A stretch of DNA of 64,000 nt from Cyathus striatus (GCA_025738555.1 JAOVFP010000003.1:3906001-3970000), one strand, 5' to 3'; positions 36,298 to 49,100 are shown, counted from the stretch's first letter. Made by a program: numbers and translations. The notes: generated by a model not told the origin, from the sequence alone.

Positions 36298-37363
36298 GAG
36301 GTGTAAGTTCAGTAAGTTCGAGGGGTGCAATGACTTCAATTTCAAAAATAGGACAAGTTATTTTTAGATCAGTTTAACTTTGTGTTATTCTTAGAACGCG
36401 TCAAGGTATTCAGTGTCAAAGTATTCAGATTTCAATTCAGTTAACTCGGTACGTAGTTCTCGGTGTCTAAGTGTCTCGTAACTATTCTGATTCTCGTCTG
36501 TATACCGCCCTGTCTGTGGGGGGAAGAATGCCTGGCAGTTCCTGCCTTATTTCATCCCTCTTCGTCTACTATATACATTTTCTACCTACTCTACTTACAA
36601 ATTGCGTAGTAATAAAATTCTATTTGAGATCCGGTATTTCCCCGGCCCATGTGTAAGGTAATGCGTCGTCAGCGCCCAGGCGGCGGTCAACCAATCGTGC
36701 GCATAACCCAACGCGCTCCCTTTCTGCGACGCGCGCTCGTTTGAGCGTCCCATCGGTTACCTTCCTAATCGGGTAATCAGCCGATGCGGCAGCGCCAGCT
36801 GCTCATATCAATTTCATTTACTTCGGCCTAACGGGTCGGTTTTCCGCTTCCGCGTGAACTCCCGACTGTTAGGGTACTCGCTGCCTTTCCGTTCTTGCTT
36901 CCCTTCCCCCTTTCTCGCGCTCTCCCTCTCGGTCTCACTGTCTCACTGTCTCATTGTCTCGTCGTCTCAGGGATTCAGGGTCTCAGGGATTTAGTGAGTC
37001 CGTGTTTTGTCTATCTCCACCCATTGTATCTCGTGCTGACTTTGTCATTGTCAGGTTTCTTAGTTCTAGGTTTCTTGGTACTCGTGTAAAGAATGCAACG
37101 TCGTGTTTTTAAAGGTAAAGTAATATTTATTTTATTGGTTTAAAGGTTTAAAACCAGTACTGAGGCGGAGTATGTGTTTTAATAGGTTTTATTATGTTTT
37201 AATCCCTTGTTTAATTATGGGAGGCGGCGCGGGAACTCAGCCCCTCCCCGCTGTTTCCGCACTCGACACGCTCTGTACTGGAATCTCGAAATCGAGATTT
37301 GAAGAATTTTAATTTTACAGTACGTTGTTATCTTTTTACATGCGTATCAGTACGTTACACCTC
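36298..37363. other. CpG-intact non-coding block with 9-bp inverted ends
   Basis: The block is bounded by GAGGTGTAA (36298-36306) and its reverse complement TTACACCTC (37355-37363). Inside it is CpG-rich (about 36660-36850), with a pyrimidine-rich part where GTCTCACTGTCTCA repeats (about 36928-36990). It could be a non-autonomous element or a solo LTR (TGTAA..TTACA), but no target duplication was found. It adjoins the inner end of the right arm. Confidence 0.3.
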
Positions 37364-37815
37364 CTTCTCCTCTCGCTGACCCAGCTAACGCTGGCTCCTC
37401 TGGCCAGATCATCCTCTCGACAAAAGGTGAGGTGAATAAACGAGAAGGTAAAGAAATCTCAACGGGGCGCAAGTTAAACCGCATTAATACTCATAAAGCT
37501 GTGAACATCATTGATGAGTACGGGAAGGCTAAGGCTTTAGTGTTGCACTGGTCGGCAATGAAACAGACCAATGTTGTCATAGCGGCACATTACTTCAAAA
37601 GCGACAGGTGACGTGTGGTATTGCAAGTATCCAGCTACATCCAATGTGTAGCTAACATATAGACTGGAGGTGTATATGGTATATTAAGTCAACGAATAAG
37701 AACGGTGTTTGCTCTGCATGAACGGTGTAAGGGCGTTACACTCGTCCAATCAATCAATCAATGGGGACACGTGGAAAAGATGGAAAAGATGGAAAAGATG
37801 CAGAGTATGTACCAT

Positions 37816-37893
37816 TTTTTTTTTTTTTAAATCCTGTATTTTATGTCGGTAATGGTAAACCATATGTCGCGACAGTGTAGTGTCTACCTAATA
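37816..37893 (-). mobile_element. 78-bp retroposed sequence with poly(A) end
   Basis: The left arm has an uninterrupted AGTATGTACC(A/C)TTGAATG site. Here AGTATGTACCAT occurs twice (37804-37815 and 37894-37905), enclosing a run of about 13 T followed by about 64 bp. Read on the minus strand this is a short sequence ending in poly(A), with a 12-bp target duplication, the signature of LINE-driven retroposition. The source transcript was not recognised. Confidence 0.75.
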
Positions 37894-38936
37894 AGTATGT
37901 ACCATTGAATGCTGCAAACAGCTATCTCGTTAACAACTCCTCAAAACCAGTATTCACTTCAGTACTCACAAGGGCCACTACTCCGAGTCACTTTACACGA
38001 AAGCCTTCAAGGCAATCAGTCGCTGCTACAGCAAAGTACTGATGTACACGAGAATGTAGAATCTGAAAACTTCATTGCACTTAAAGACAATGTATCCCAG
38101 AGGCGCACCCACTGCTACGATAGTAGAGTAGACAAACCGCGATGCGTTTCCCGTTGTCCAAGGATACAATGATCTAGAGCCTCTAGATCCTACCGTGCTG
38201 AATGGTCCAGGTTTATGAGTTAGTTGGCGAAGCTACAACCCTACAGCCACGGCCCGGTACAGTGGTATCTTCCGAGGATAGAAGTCCATCACATGCTCTT
38301 GATTGAGAGAGGTGCCAGTCGCAGCGGGCGACAGGGGGCATCTTCAGCGTAAAATATAACGAGGAAGGTCGGCGTTATCCTGGATATCGCTTTGCAATTA
38401 CGGCAGATGGGAGCGATCCTCTATTTATTACGCTTTCAATGGATTCATCCTCGAGAACGTAGGTATATACTTACACAGCTCGAAGCATAAAAGGCTGAAC
38501 ACTGTGCAGGTATCGAGCTACAGTGAAGTGTCCTGAGCGAGACGACAGCTTCAAGTCATCCAGTGGTCCGAATAGCTCTTACATTACAGGCTTGTGAGTG
38601 AGGCGAAGAGAGCGCTTCCAAACGGTCCATGTTTAGGATTGGATAAGTGAAGCCACCGCCCGAAAGCCAGGCGAAGGTAGCTTCCGGGGTCAAGAGTCCA
38701 TGATATGCCATCTTGAGAGAGTGCCGTTAAGGTGGCAGCCGCAGAGGGTGACTGAGGCTATCTACAGCGAGGAGTGTGGTGAGGAAGGATGGTGTTATCC
38801 TAGCTATTACTTCGCGATCTCAGCAGATGGAGAACGCCCCTCTTCAGCCGATCACGCCTTCGGTAGCTTCATTCCTAGCGAATATATGTGTATAGAGGTT
38901 CACAGCGAAACCCGTGCGATTAGCACGAAACGCTAA
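37894..38936 (+). pseudogene. Unrecognised gene with two CYPGYxFAI modules, right copy
   Basis: This is the mirror of 16489-17559. Module 1 (about 38310-38461) reads QRATGGIFSVKYNEEGRRYP and GYRFAITADG, with the Cys changed to Arg. Module 2 (38700-38936) reads QRVTEAIYSEECGEEGWCYP with SYYFAISADGE. Frame breaks lie at matching places in both arms (for example TAG just upstream of NRDAFPVVQ), which favours introns or decay before duplication. Function is unknown. Confidence 0.45.
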
Positions 38937-41047
38937 ACGTGGTGTGTATATTGAGATATAACGAATTTTCATGAGCGAGGCGAGAACTTCAAGTTATCCA
39001 GCTGCCTGAATGATTCTTGCGGTATAGGCTTATGGGTAACGCGAAGGGTGAGAATGCGGACAGCGTCTTTCGTTAATACCTCTTCGGAATCGGTAAAGTT
39101 ACTCCGGTGCTCACTTCAGTACTGCACCACATCGCCAAAGAGCAGTAGAGAAAAAGCTATTTTACCTGTATTCAAGTTAACGAACGTTGACGATAGACCG
39201 TTACAAAAGACGTACCTTTAAAGTCCTCCCCTCTCACTACCCTGCAGTCCAGAGGCCATACAACCCCTTCCCGCAGAGAAAAGATCCCCTTCAAAGAGCT
39301 GAGGAGGTTCCGTGTTAGCACCTATGCCATCGATAAAGCTCCAAAAGACGTTTATTATCTCAACTTGCGTGTGGGCATATGTATCCAGAATTGAGGGAAC
39401 TATTCATATTCAACGATCAGGTCGGCGTTGAGAACGGCTGGTCTTGGGAGCAGCATGTCATCTCGAGACGTTGCGCACACGAGAAGCACTAGTAAACCTC
39501 CGACTGGTAACCGTGGCTCGTGACGAAAGAGCACGACCATGCTACGATGTGCTCTTCTCCAACACACGGGTACTGCTCCCGCCATCAGTTAGAGGTGAGC
39601 ATCCAGGTCCTTCCAATCCTCGAATGATACCATTGCTCGATGAAACCCGCGGGGTATGGTGAAGAGAGCACCGGGATAACTAAACCCCATCAAAGGCGCA
39701 GGGGAAGAGCGGAGCTCATGGAGCATCTATATCTCCTTACAGAATGGCCGAAACGAAAGTCCTCGTCAACAAGAAGATCTTTATGTATGCCTTACTCAAG
39801 GCTAGCGTATACGAACGAATATAGAACTCGTCTCAGTATAAGCCCCAGCAAACAGACATTGGAGGGGTATTCACGATGCCGTGCCACACCTACAACCGGG
39901 CGGTATAAAAGACGAAAGCCATCTAGAGCACAAATGGCAACATGCCTCAGTCCAAACCCGAAAGGAGGAATCAACCAAGAATCAACGTACCAATAGCCTT
40001 AGATAACCAATACCCTCCCCCACATCTCTTGACTCCTTGATAAAGTCCACCTGCCCCGCGTTGTCTTGTCATGTATGGGGTTGTGCGCTGGCGATGCAAG
40101 ATCCAAAGTAAGCAGCAAAAAGCCGTCTGTCGTGGACTACAAACAAAGGCGTCGAACATCTACCGTAGCAAGAGGAAAGCGAATCAGTCCAAGAAAACGA
40201 CAAATTAAGGAGTAGAAACACATATACATCATACGTACCCAGAGTCTTGTAAGGGGGCCTGACCCATTTATTCTCCGCCCCATTGGAGGATCCGGCATTG
40301 AGGGCAGCATTATCGTTATGGCCGGTGCCAGCTGTGCCTTTCCTAGTGGGTTAGAGGCATAGAAGGAGTGCAGTGTGACCAGGGAGAAGGTCGAAGGGTC
40401 GGGGACTCGGGACGGGAATTGAGACGATGACCAAAGGACGTTAAGGATTAGGCGGTGCGCCATTCACATGGCCTGTTGCATTTCCGGTTGATGTTGCGTT
40501 AATTTGGACGTAAATGCGCAGTATTGCGTCTGTACCAGTACTTCCTGCTTTGTCAGTGCATCACAAAAACGAATGGAAGGAAAGCCGACCTAAAGTAGAA
40601 TAGTAAGCCTGCTGCAGAACAACGCTGCAGCGATCTCGTCACCCTGTCCAGCTTTCCATCTCCTACCAGACCTTCCCCAGGGCGTCAGTTTACGGCTTCC
40701 CCATCCCCTCCCGTTTGTCGGCCTTGAAAGCGAGGTAACTCTTTTGATAAAGCCTCTCCCGATCTTTCAGACCGTTGCGCAGGTGTCGACATGCAACGTG
40801 CCGAAGGCTGAAGCAGAGTGACCTCGGGAAGCGGGGTGTTGCAACTTGGACTGTGATAGTTTTGTCGGTCGGGAAGAAAGCGTGGAGGCCTGAGGGTGAG
40901 TTCTAACGCCATCCGGAACTTTGAGCTGAGAGCGAGTGAGTGGATAAGCGTTTCAATGCTACATTCCGGTGTCCGAGGCTGAGCTGGAGTGGATGACTTG
41001 GAAAGAGCGAATGACGGGATCACCGAGCTGAGAGCTCACATGCGCTC
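38937..41047. other. Arm-conserved segment without a recognised gene, right
   Basis: Mirror of 14187-16480, roughly 85-90% alike by eye in translated blocks (MAHRLILNVLWSS and further; MIPSFALSKSSTP and further). It ends at the hAT target site. Confidence 0.5.
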
Positions 41048-41055
41048 ATATTACA

Positions 41056-44000
41056 TAAGGCTCCAACTATATAGTATATGTATACTCTGAAAGGCGTAAA
41101 TATACATATATGGTTTCTACACACTATTTAACTGTATATAACTAGTATATAGACAGATAGATCATGTGCATCCAAAATGTCACATGTTACTGACATCACC
41201 GTGCTTCTTCTGCTTCATTGTTGGCGGATTGGCATCAAGAAGTCCATCACGAATCCATACTTTTGCTAGAAGTGCTTTGCGTATAGTTTCTGCTTTGAGT
41301 GAACTTCGAAGATCTGAGCAAATGTGGCGAGACTTTGAAAATACCCGTTCAACAGAAACACTAGTAGCAGGTATAACAAGAAAGTCGCGTGCCATTCTGG
41401 AAAGTGTAGGAAAGGAATGGCAGTGCTTCTATAGAATTCATTAGTTCGACAGCTCAGCTATTTTAGCTATATCACAATATTAATAACGTACCTTCCACCA
41501 TGAAAGGGGTCATTTAAGTCACACGTCCCTCCTTCGAAGCGAAGGTAACGTTCTACTTCATCCTTCCAACTTTCCTTTATCATTACCAACCTCTCTGGTA
41601 CGAAGGCATCAACATTGCACACATTTTCTAACCAGTTATTCTCTGTAGTGCTCGCTGTTTTCTTATTGCTCTGTGACTGTTCTTGATCTTTCAACGGTGA
41701 GTTCTTGTAGTAGGTTTGCGCAACATGAGTAAATAAAACAGTGGCCTTTTCGACAGCTTCATCCTGTTCTTTTTGAAATGCTATCCCTTGTCCAACGTTA
41801 CGAACCATTGTTTTGAACCAATTTGCTCGCAAATTCGGATGAAGAACTAAAAGAAATATAATAGATAAGTAATCGTTATTATGAAGATCTAATATTGTTA
41901 CTTACTCGTTCCTATTATATAGTACTGATTTCCGATGGCGGCAGATTTGTACTTCTGCAACTTTTCGTTTGCACTCGATGCGGCAGTTTGCACTTTAAAG
42001 GAAAGCTTATTATCATTCATAGCCTTCAAGAGATGTCGCTCCATTACTTCATAGAGAGGAAGCACGAAAGGAATGGTAGGACGTGAAGATGTTGACATTT
42101 GCTCAGTCACTTTGGTGAAGGGCTGTCAACGTAAACATATATTTGAATAGGTTTTATAATCTTAAAGTAGCTGGTACATACCTCAAGAAGATCCGCAATT
42201 CTTTCCAAGTATTTCCAGGAATCAGGTGTCAAGACCTGTCCACGTAGCGCTGGTATGTCGAATGTCCATTTGTCAATCGCCTTAAATGACAATTGTCACT
42301 AACTCTCGGCTGGAGCATTTAATTTACGCAACTCACCTCTTTTAGTAGCAACCCCCTTCGAATCATTGCATGTGTGTAGTTCCAACGTGTACGTACATCA
42401 CGTACTACCATTAACCGTTGCTTCCTCAAATCATCTGGATATAGTGATTTCGAAATTTTGAAGAACAGCAATCGACGCTGTGGAGAAGAAACAATTTTTG
42501 TTGTAATAAAGCGTAGCTTTTCATAATTCTGTAAGTAAAATTTGACACAGAAAGGAATCCAGTACTTACACGTTTCACGGGACTTGTCCCAATGGATTGA
42601 TTCTCATCTTCAGCTATATTTAGCTCTTCATCGCTTTCAATAGAACTTTCTTCAAATGTTTCACTGTCGAGTTGTATCTGCTCCGGATCGTTGTCGATAT
42701 CATAGTGAATAGGTTGATCTTTAGAGGATGTATAATGATCCTCTTTTTCGGGGTCATCTGCCTCTCCAAGACCATTCAAAAATGACTGTACAACAAGGTT
42801 AACAACATGCGCGATGCATCGAATGTGACAATCAGGTGTGTATGAAACCCCATAGCGTTTTAGCAGCTCTCGTGCTACATCTCTAACCAGGACATCATTT
42901 ACAGATGCGTTATCAGTTGTTAGGCTAATAAAGTATAGGAAAGCGAAATTAATTTTATGAGTGCCATGGAAAAGAGCTAGAGACTTATCTTGTCTAAACC
43001 GCCTCGACACCTAGCACTCTCGACAAATGCTCGAGCTGCATAAGCACCCTCATGTTCCTTGTCCTCAAGGACTTTGAAATCGACAACCCGTTGAATGATT
43101 TCCCAGTCGGCATTAATAAATGTACCAATGGTGCATGCAAACGAGTACACCATTTGCTTGGTTGTCCATGTGTCAGTGGCATACGCGACCTTCGACTGTA
43201 CTCTCTAATTAATAATCTAGACTTAGTAAATTAATTTACACATATATTAGAATTTTCTTACTGTGAATTCGCGCACAACTTGTCCATGTAACTCGCTGAA
43301 GATGTGAGCCAGCTGATTCCGCACTGTTTGATCTGAAGGAAGTGTATAATTAATCTTAAGATATTTGAAGAGAAGTCGAAGAGATGGGGCTTCTCCAGTG
43401 GTCCAAGGAAGGCTTTCATCGAGTATCCAGGCTGAGAAGAGACGGAGGAACCCTTTTTTCGTCACAACAGCAGCTGGGTTGAGTTCTCCTTCTCGTAGAT
43501 ACGATTCCATAAACTCAGCACTTTTCTTGTAATTAAAATCAGCCGCCTTAGGCTTTTTTTCGCTATCATTTTCCTCCACAATAGCACGCTTCTTCTGGCA
43601 TTCAGTAGCGTGGCTAGCCAGATTATTTAACTTAGGTAATGTCCCTTCATCGTCAAATGCCACATTCTTTCCTTCAGCAGTTCTTTGAACGGTCCGAAGG
43701 CTGAAAAGATTGTAATGAGCACGATACATTACATTTATATGAACAGCCTTACCAGGAACCGTAGCGACATTGGAATTGCCAACGTTTGCTTCCGTTCTTG
43801 CCTTTGGTTGCAATAGGGTCATGGAAATATTGCAGACTTGCATTCAAAGGCCCTGGTCGCTGTCCTTGTTTCTGCTCACGTTCCTCAACAGCTCGAAGTG
43901 CCGACTTCCCATCGGATTCATCTCCAGAATCTGAGATCTCAGATGGGTCTTTCAATTCAGTTCCTTTCAATCCTCGCACAGCTTTACTGCTACGTTTACG

Positions 44001-45388
44001 TTTCTGTGATAATTTGGTCAGTGCGATAGCAATTTTAAAATAAATTGTATACAAACCATGGTCTCGTACTGTTCGGTATCTTCGACAAATTCACTGCCAT
44101 CGCTGTCATATACCTTAGTAGGAGAAGGGGGCTCTTGACGGAGTCGCTTGGAAGGGAGATAGTCTTCATCTTCAATTTCCTCAACTGTAATAGATGAAGG
44201 GCGCTTGTTCAAAGTTCTATTCACATAATAAGTATCAGCAACAATTGAAAAGTAGCTATTTACCGTGTTCCCGTAGTCAAAGGTCCAAACTTCTCAATAG
44301 TAGCAACCGGACCACACTCACTCAATGTTCTATTCAAGCACTGGCTGTCAGTATCAATTATGGAGTGGCTCATAGTAATGACTAACCGTGTTTCCAAAGT
44401 TGAGGTAGCTGAACTATTTCTGTAAAGTAATAATTGTGATAAGCACATGTTAAATTAAATTGATAGGAAACAAATTCATACGTCAATTTTTCGATTTCAG
44501 CTACAAGACGATTGACCTTTATAGCCGCAATATCATATGGGAGCGAGCAAGAATTGACCGCAAAACGAATATAGTCAATAACCAGGTCCATTCCGAATTG
44601 ACCACGCTGAATATTCCACAATTTGCCGCAAGTTGTATGAACATCTTCACCAAAAAGTATGTCCATTCGTCGGTTAAAAACACTCCAATGGTTGCCAGTA
44701 GGAGAAGAAGGAACAGGAATTCCTTTGAATATACGATTAATTGTACCATTCTCCTCTGCTAACGGTACAGAATCTGGAAGCAAAGGAATAAGGTTTGAAA
44801 GCCTTTCAACTTGGGCAAAGATCGGGTGTAAAGCAGCAGACGTCATAGATTTAGTTGGATGGTTAGACCACTGAGACGAAAGATCAGCGCTCTTTTAAAG
44901 CTGGGCTGGTATCATAGAATCTCCGTGTATCTGTAAACTGTCGCACGGCGCAGCTCTTGGCGTTGTGAGCATAAATTCCTTATAATTTAAAGAGAGCCAT
45001 ACTTATAAGTGATTAGACATATGAGCAAGTATGCATAGATGGTGTCTTGATATCCATATCTTCGATACCAAGAACTGTATAACGAGTCATTGACATTGGT
45101 ACAGTGAAGCAGAGGTGCAAACGGCTACATGATGGGTGATTAGCGCATTGCGCGTTGCCGCGTTGCCCAGCTCCTTAGACCCTGAAATTCACGCGGTCCA
45201 AAGCTGCGCAAAACCGAAGAGCCGAAGCTGAGCACATAACAGGGCTTACTGCAAAGAAATTTACAACTATATACAACCGTGTGTATACTGTATATTTACT
45301 GTATACAGGGGTACCCCAGATATATACATAAACATATAGAACTGTAACCGTATATATACGGTTCGTATACTATAGGGTTGGAGCCTTA
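41056..45388 (-). mobile_element. Autonomous hAT transposon
   Basis: The element is 4333 bp, with termini TAAGGCTCCAAC (41056-41067) and GTTGGAGCCTTA (45377-45388). The 8-bp ATATTACA flanks both ends (41048-41055 and 45389-45396). The left arm keeps the empty site once, as ATACTACA on the complementary strand at 14179-14186, with matching flanks GCGCTC and TGGTTGG. Inversion-related repeats of TATATAC type fill the subterminal regions. A near-complete transposase gene lies inside on the minus strand. CpG content and open frames suggest a recent insertion. Confidence 0.95.
41180..44846 (-). CDS. hAT transposase, BED-type, multi-exon
   Basis: A cut-and-paste transposase gene split by several short introns. 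In order: an N-terminal domain common in fungal hATs (LHPIFAQVERLSNLIPLLPD, about 44835); an acidic/basic linker (RLRQEPPSPTKVYDSDGSEF); a BED-type finger with FQCRY and SHATEC, where the second Cys of the first pair seems to be Gly (CRYGS); DNA-binding helices; the first catalytic Asp in AYATDTWTTKQ (about 43165); the second block TTDNASVND (about 42915); HIRCIAHVVNLVVQ; RDVRTRWNYTHAMIRRG (about 42360); and the dimerisation domain VSVERVFSKSRHICSDLRSSL (about 41330). The frame between 43010 and 43220 is open but lacks an internal ATG. I see no stop that cannot be spliced out, so activity is possible; the CRYG change is the main doubt. Confidence 0.8.
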
Positions 45389-45836
45389 ATATTACATGGT
45401 TGGCTGATCGATGTTGGCATCAGGTGACTCAACACTTTGTATACATTACGTAAGAAAAGCAATTAGTCGCACGACCGTTAGCTACGCCGCGACGCGCGCA
45501 TGCCCTTTCAGTTCTTCGACGACTCTTCAACCAATCTTTAATTCCGTTTTGACCTTCGAATAGCACTTAGGTCTCAAACATTTGTTATCCATTCAATTAA
45601 CGAAATGAACCTGTTTTCATTGACTAAGCGTGAGTTTGTGAGAGAATAAGTAGGACCGGTGTGCATTCGATGTTCTATTAAGTTCTCAGACTTGTCTCCT
45701 ATGTATTAATGTGCGCTTCTCGCATGAATTAGGAAAATGACCACACCAATGTCTTCGTCTTACTTATCTTTCATCAATCAGTGTGCGCCTCTCTCGCCCG
45801 ATGTACACGGCGTTCTCACATTTGACTTCTTCCATG

Positions 45837-46136
45837 TCACTGCCCTTTGATTATCAGATTTGAGCAAGGAAGCAACATCTGTAGTAAGTCTTCTATTGAT
45901 TCTTCCACTGATCTCATGGTTATTCCACATTGGCATTCACAATATTTATAGCATACATGTGTGATAAATCGAGGACAATGCTGTCCAACTGCCGAACAAA
46001 CAAGAAAATCTACAGGCTTGCTATTAATGTCCCCTATGATTATCAGCGCGTGATGCAGGCCTGTGCATGGGTTTAAAATGACAGCATAGCAACATCGACA
46101 TGTTTCTTCCCCTTCTCTCTTTGTGAACCTCAACAT
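45837..46136 (-). CDS. Small ORF divergent from NLR, right copy
   Basis: A 99-residue frame begins MLRFTKREGEETCRCCYAV and ends LLPCSNLIIKGQ. Nine cysteines and a middle with DINSKPVDFLVCSAVGQ are visible. Its start lies 44 bp from the NLR exon 1 start, on the opposite strand, so transcription would have to share one short promoter or overlap. The left copy keeps the frame except for one TGA. No family was recognised. It could be a real small gene or a chance ORF in the upstream region. Confidence 0.35.
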   Translation of the reverse strand: MLRFTKREGEETCRCCYAVILNPCTGLHHALIIIGDINSKPVDFLVCSAVGQHCPRFITHVCYKYCECQCGITMRSVEESIEDLLQMLLPCSNLIIKGQ

Positions 46137-46180
46137 TCTAAGCTCGTACCTACAAACCCGACTTTAAGTGATTTGAACCA

Positions 46181-49100
46181 GTGGCTACTGTATCCACATC
46201 AAGCACTGAAATGCTCAAAGATATACATAATTCAACCATTCAAATTTCAAATTTCACTGCTGCCAGTCGAGATGTTATTACCAATATTAATGACAGGGGT
46301 GCAAATGAAATTCTACTAAAGCTTGGTTTACTAAAGCCAATATCTCATGATCATTATTATGTTCCTTCTTGTATGGAAGGCACCAGAAAGAGCTTGTTTG
46401 ACAATATGGATAAATGGCTTCTTGACTTTGGTATGTATAATCTGTAATACTAAACTTTAATTATATATTCAACTATTCTCACTATTAGATGAGTCAACAC
46501 CAAATATAATGTGGATTACTGGGTATCCTGGAAGTGGGAAATCAGCTATTGCATCTAGTTGGGTTTCCAAGCTCTCTGGCACTCAAAGACTCTGTGGCTA
46601 CCACTTCTTCAAAAGGGATGATGCAGTTCTTGGTGATCCCTGCACTATTTGGAGAACAATAGCAGCAAATATAGCCTCTAAACACACATTGATTGCTGAA
46701 GCAATGGCAAAAAAGTTGAATAATACTTTTAGAATTCAAGATATTAAATGGCACTTTGATAATCTTATTTCCACAAGCTTCATTGAATATCTGAATCAAC
46801 TTCACAATCCAGTGGTTATTGTTGATGCATTAGATGAATGCAGGGCTTCAGATGATAAGCATATTTTCATGAACACATTATTCTCTTGGTCAAAATTGTC
46901 AAAAAGGTGTAAACTTATAATTACTGGAAGGTCTGGTTCAAAGCCAATAGGGCTGGAAAATGCCAAAATATGCATTGATTATGAGTTAGAAATTGATTCA
47001 AGTCCAGGATCAGAAATTAACAGTGATATCATATTTTATATACAAAGAAAATTTGAAAAATCTTACTCTTGGCTGAACTGGAAGCCAAGTGATGAGGCTT
47101 TGAATGAAATGGCAACAAAGGCTTCTGGATTGTTTATTTGGGCCTACACAGCTGTTAAATTTATTATTTCAGATCAACAAGGCTTGATATCTCCAAAGAA
47201 AAAGTTGAGAAAAATTATGGAAAATCAAGAAGAGAGTACAGTGTCTGACATTGATAATTTGTATATTCAAATTCTGAAAATATCATTTGAAGCTTGGAGT
47301 GAGATAGACAAACTAACTGCTCAGAATGTTTTGGGGATAATAATACTTGCAAAAGTTTCATTAACTGTAAATGATATATACCACTTCATTTGTGAAGGTG
47401 AAGATGAAGATCTTGAAGATGACATTCAAGTAATTCTGAAATGTTTACAGCCTGTGGTATCTGCAAATAATGGGAATGTGGCTACAAGGCATTTGTCATT
47501 TGTTGAATTCTTAACAGAAAGATGTAACATGGATCAGTACAAAGTTAACAAAACAACATACAACATTAAACTGCAAATAAAAATATATAAAATTTTAAAT
47601 AAAGAACTAAAGTTTAACATTTGTAATTTAGAAACATCATATAAAAAAAATCAAGACATAGAAAATTTACCTGAAAGGACCCAGAATTGTATACCAAGTC
47701 ATTTGCAGTACTGCTGCATTTATTGGCTTTCACATGAAATGAACATTAAATGTCTAGAATATAGAACAGAAAGAATAGAGGAGAAAATAGAATTTTTACA
47801 TGAAAAATTTCTATATTGGCTTGAAGTCATGAGTTTACTAAATGAAATACCTAAGGCTTTGGGTCTACTTAAAGAATTGAAAGATTGTCAAAATGTAAGT
47901 ACAATAAAAACTAGCTTGGATTAAACACTGAATTAAATATATAAAGCATGAGAAAATATTTGAAGAATTTATTAATGAAGCAATTCAATTTATATTACAT
48001 TTCAATGTTCCAATAACAACAAGTGCACCACATATTTATCTTTCAGCATTGCCATTTACTCCGAAAAAATCAGTTATTTATGATAAATATCATAAAATAT
48101 TTGAAAATACTATTTTCAGACAGAGTGACATGAAAGAAGATTGGAGATATCAAGGAAGTGAAGTTTACCACCATACATCACCAGTGATGAGTTTGGCTAT
48201 TTCATCCAATGGAAAGCAAATTAGTGTTGGATATGAAAATTACACAGTTAGTATATGGGACATTAGAACTGGAAAAAAGATTGCTGGCCCATTTAAAGGT
48301 CACACAGATTGTGTCACATCAGTAGCATTTTCTCCAGATGGAAAGCAAGTGGTATCAGGCTCAGATGATCAAACTGTGAGAATATGGGATGTGGAGAGTG
48401 GAACAATTGCTGCTGGTCCATTTGAAGGTCACACAGATTTAGTCACATCAGTAGCATTTTCTCCAGATGGAAAGCAAGTGGTATCAGGCTCATATGATGA
48501 AACTGTGAGAATATGGGATGTGGAGAGTGGAACAATTGCTGCTGGTCCATTTGAAGGTCACACAGATTTAGTCACATCAGTAGCATTTTCTCCAGATGGA
48601 AAGCAAGTGGTATCAGGCTCAGAAGATCAAACTGTGAGAATATGGGATGTGGAGAGTGGAACAATTGCTGCTGGTCCATTTGAAGGTCACACATCTTCAG
48701 TCACATCAGTAGCATTTTCTCCAGATGGAAAGCAAGTGGTATCAGGCTCATATGATGAAACTGTGAGAATATGGGATGTGGAGAGTGGAACAATTGCTGC
48801 TGGTCCATTTGAAGGTCACACAGAAACAGTCACATCAGTAGCATTTTCTCCAGATGGAAAGCAAGTGGTATCATGCTCATATGATGAAACTGTGAGAATA
48901 TGGGATGTAGAGAGTGGAACAATTGCTGCTGGTCCATTTGAAGGTCACACAAGTAGGGTCACATCAGTAGCATTTTCTCCAGATGGAAAGCAAGTGGTAT
49001 CAGGCTCATCTGATCATACTGTGAGAATATGGGATGTGGAGAGTGGAACAATTGCTGCTGGTCCATTTGAAGGTCACACATCTTCAGTCACATCAGTAGC

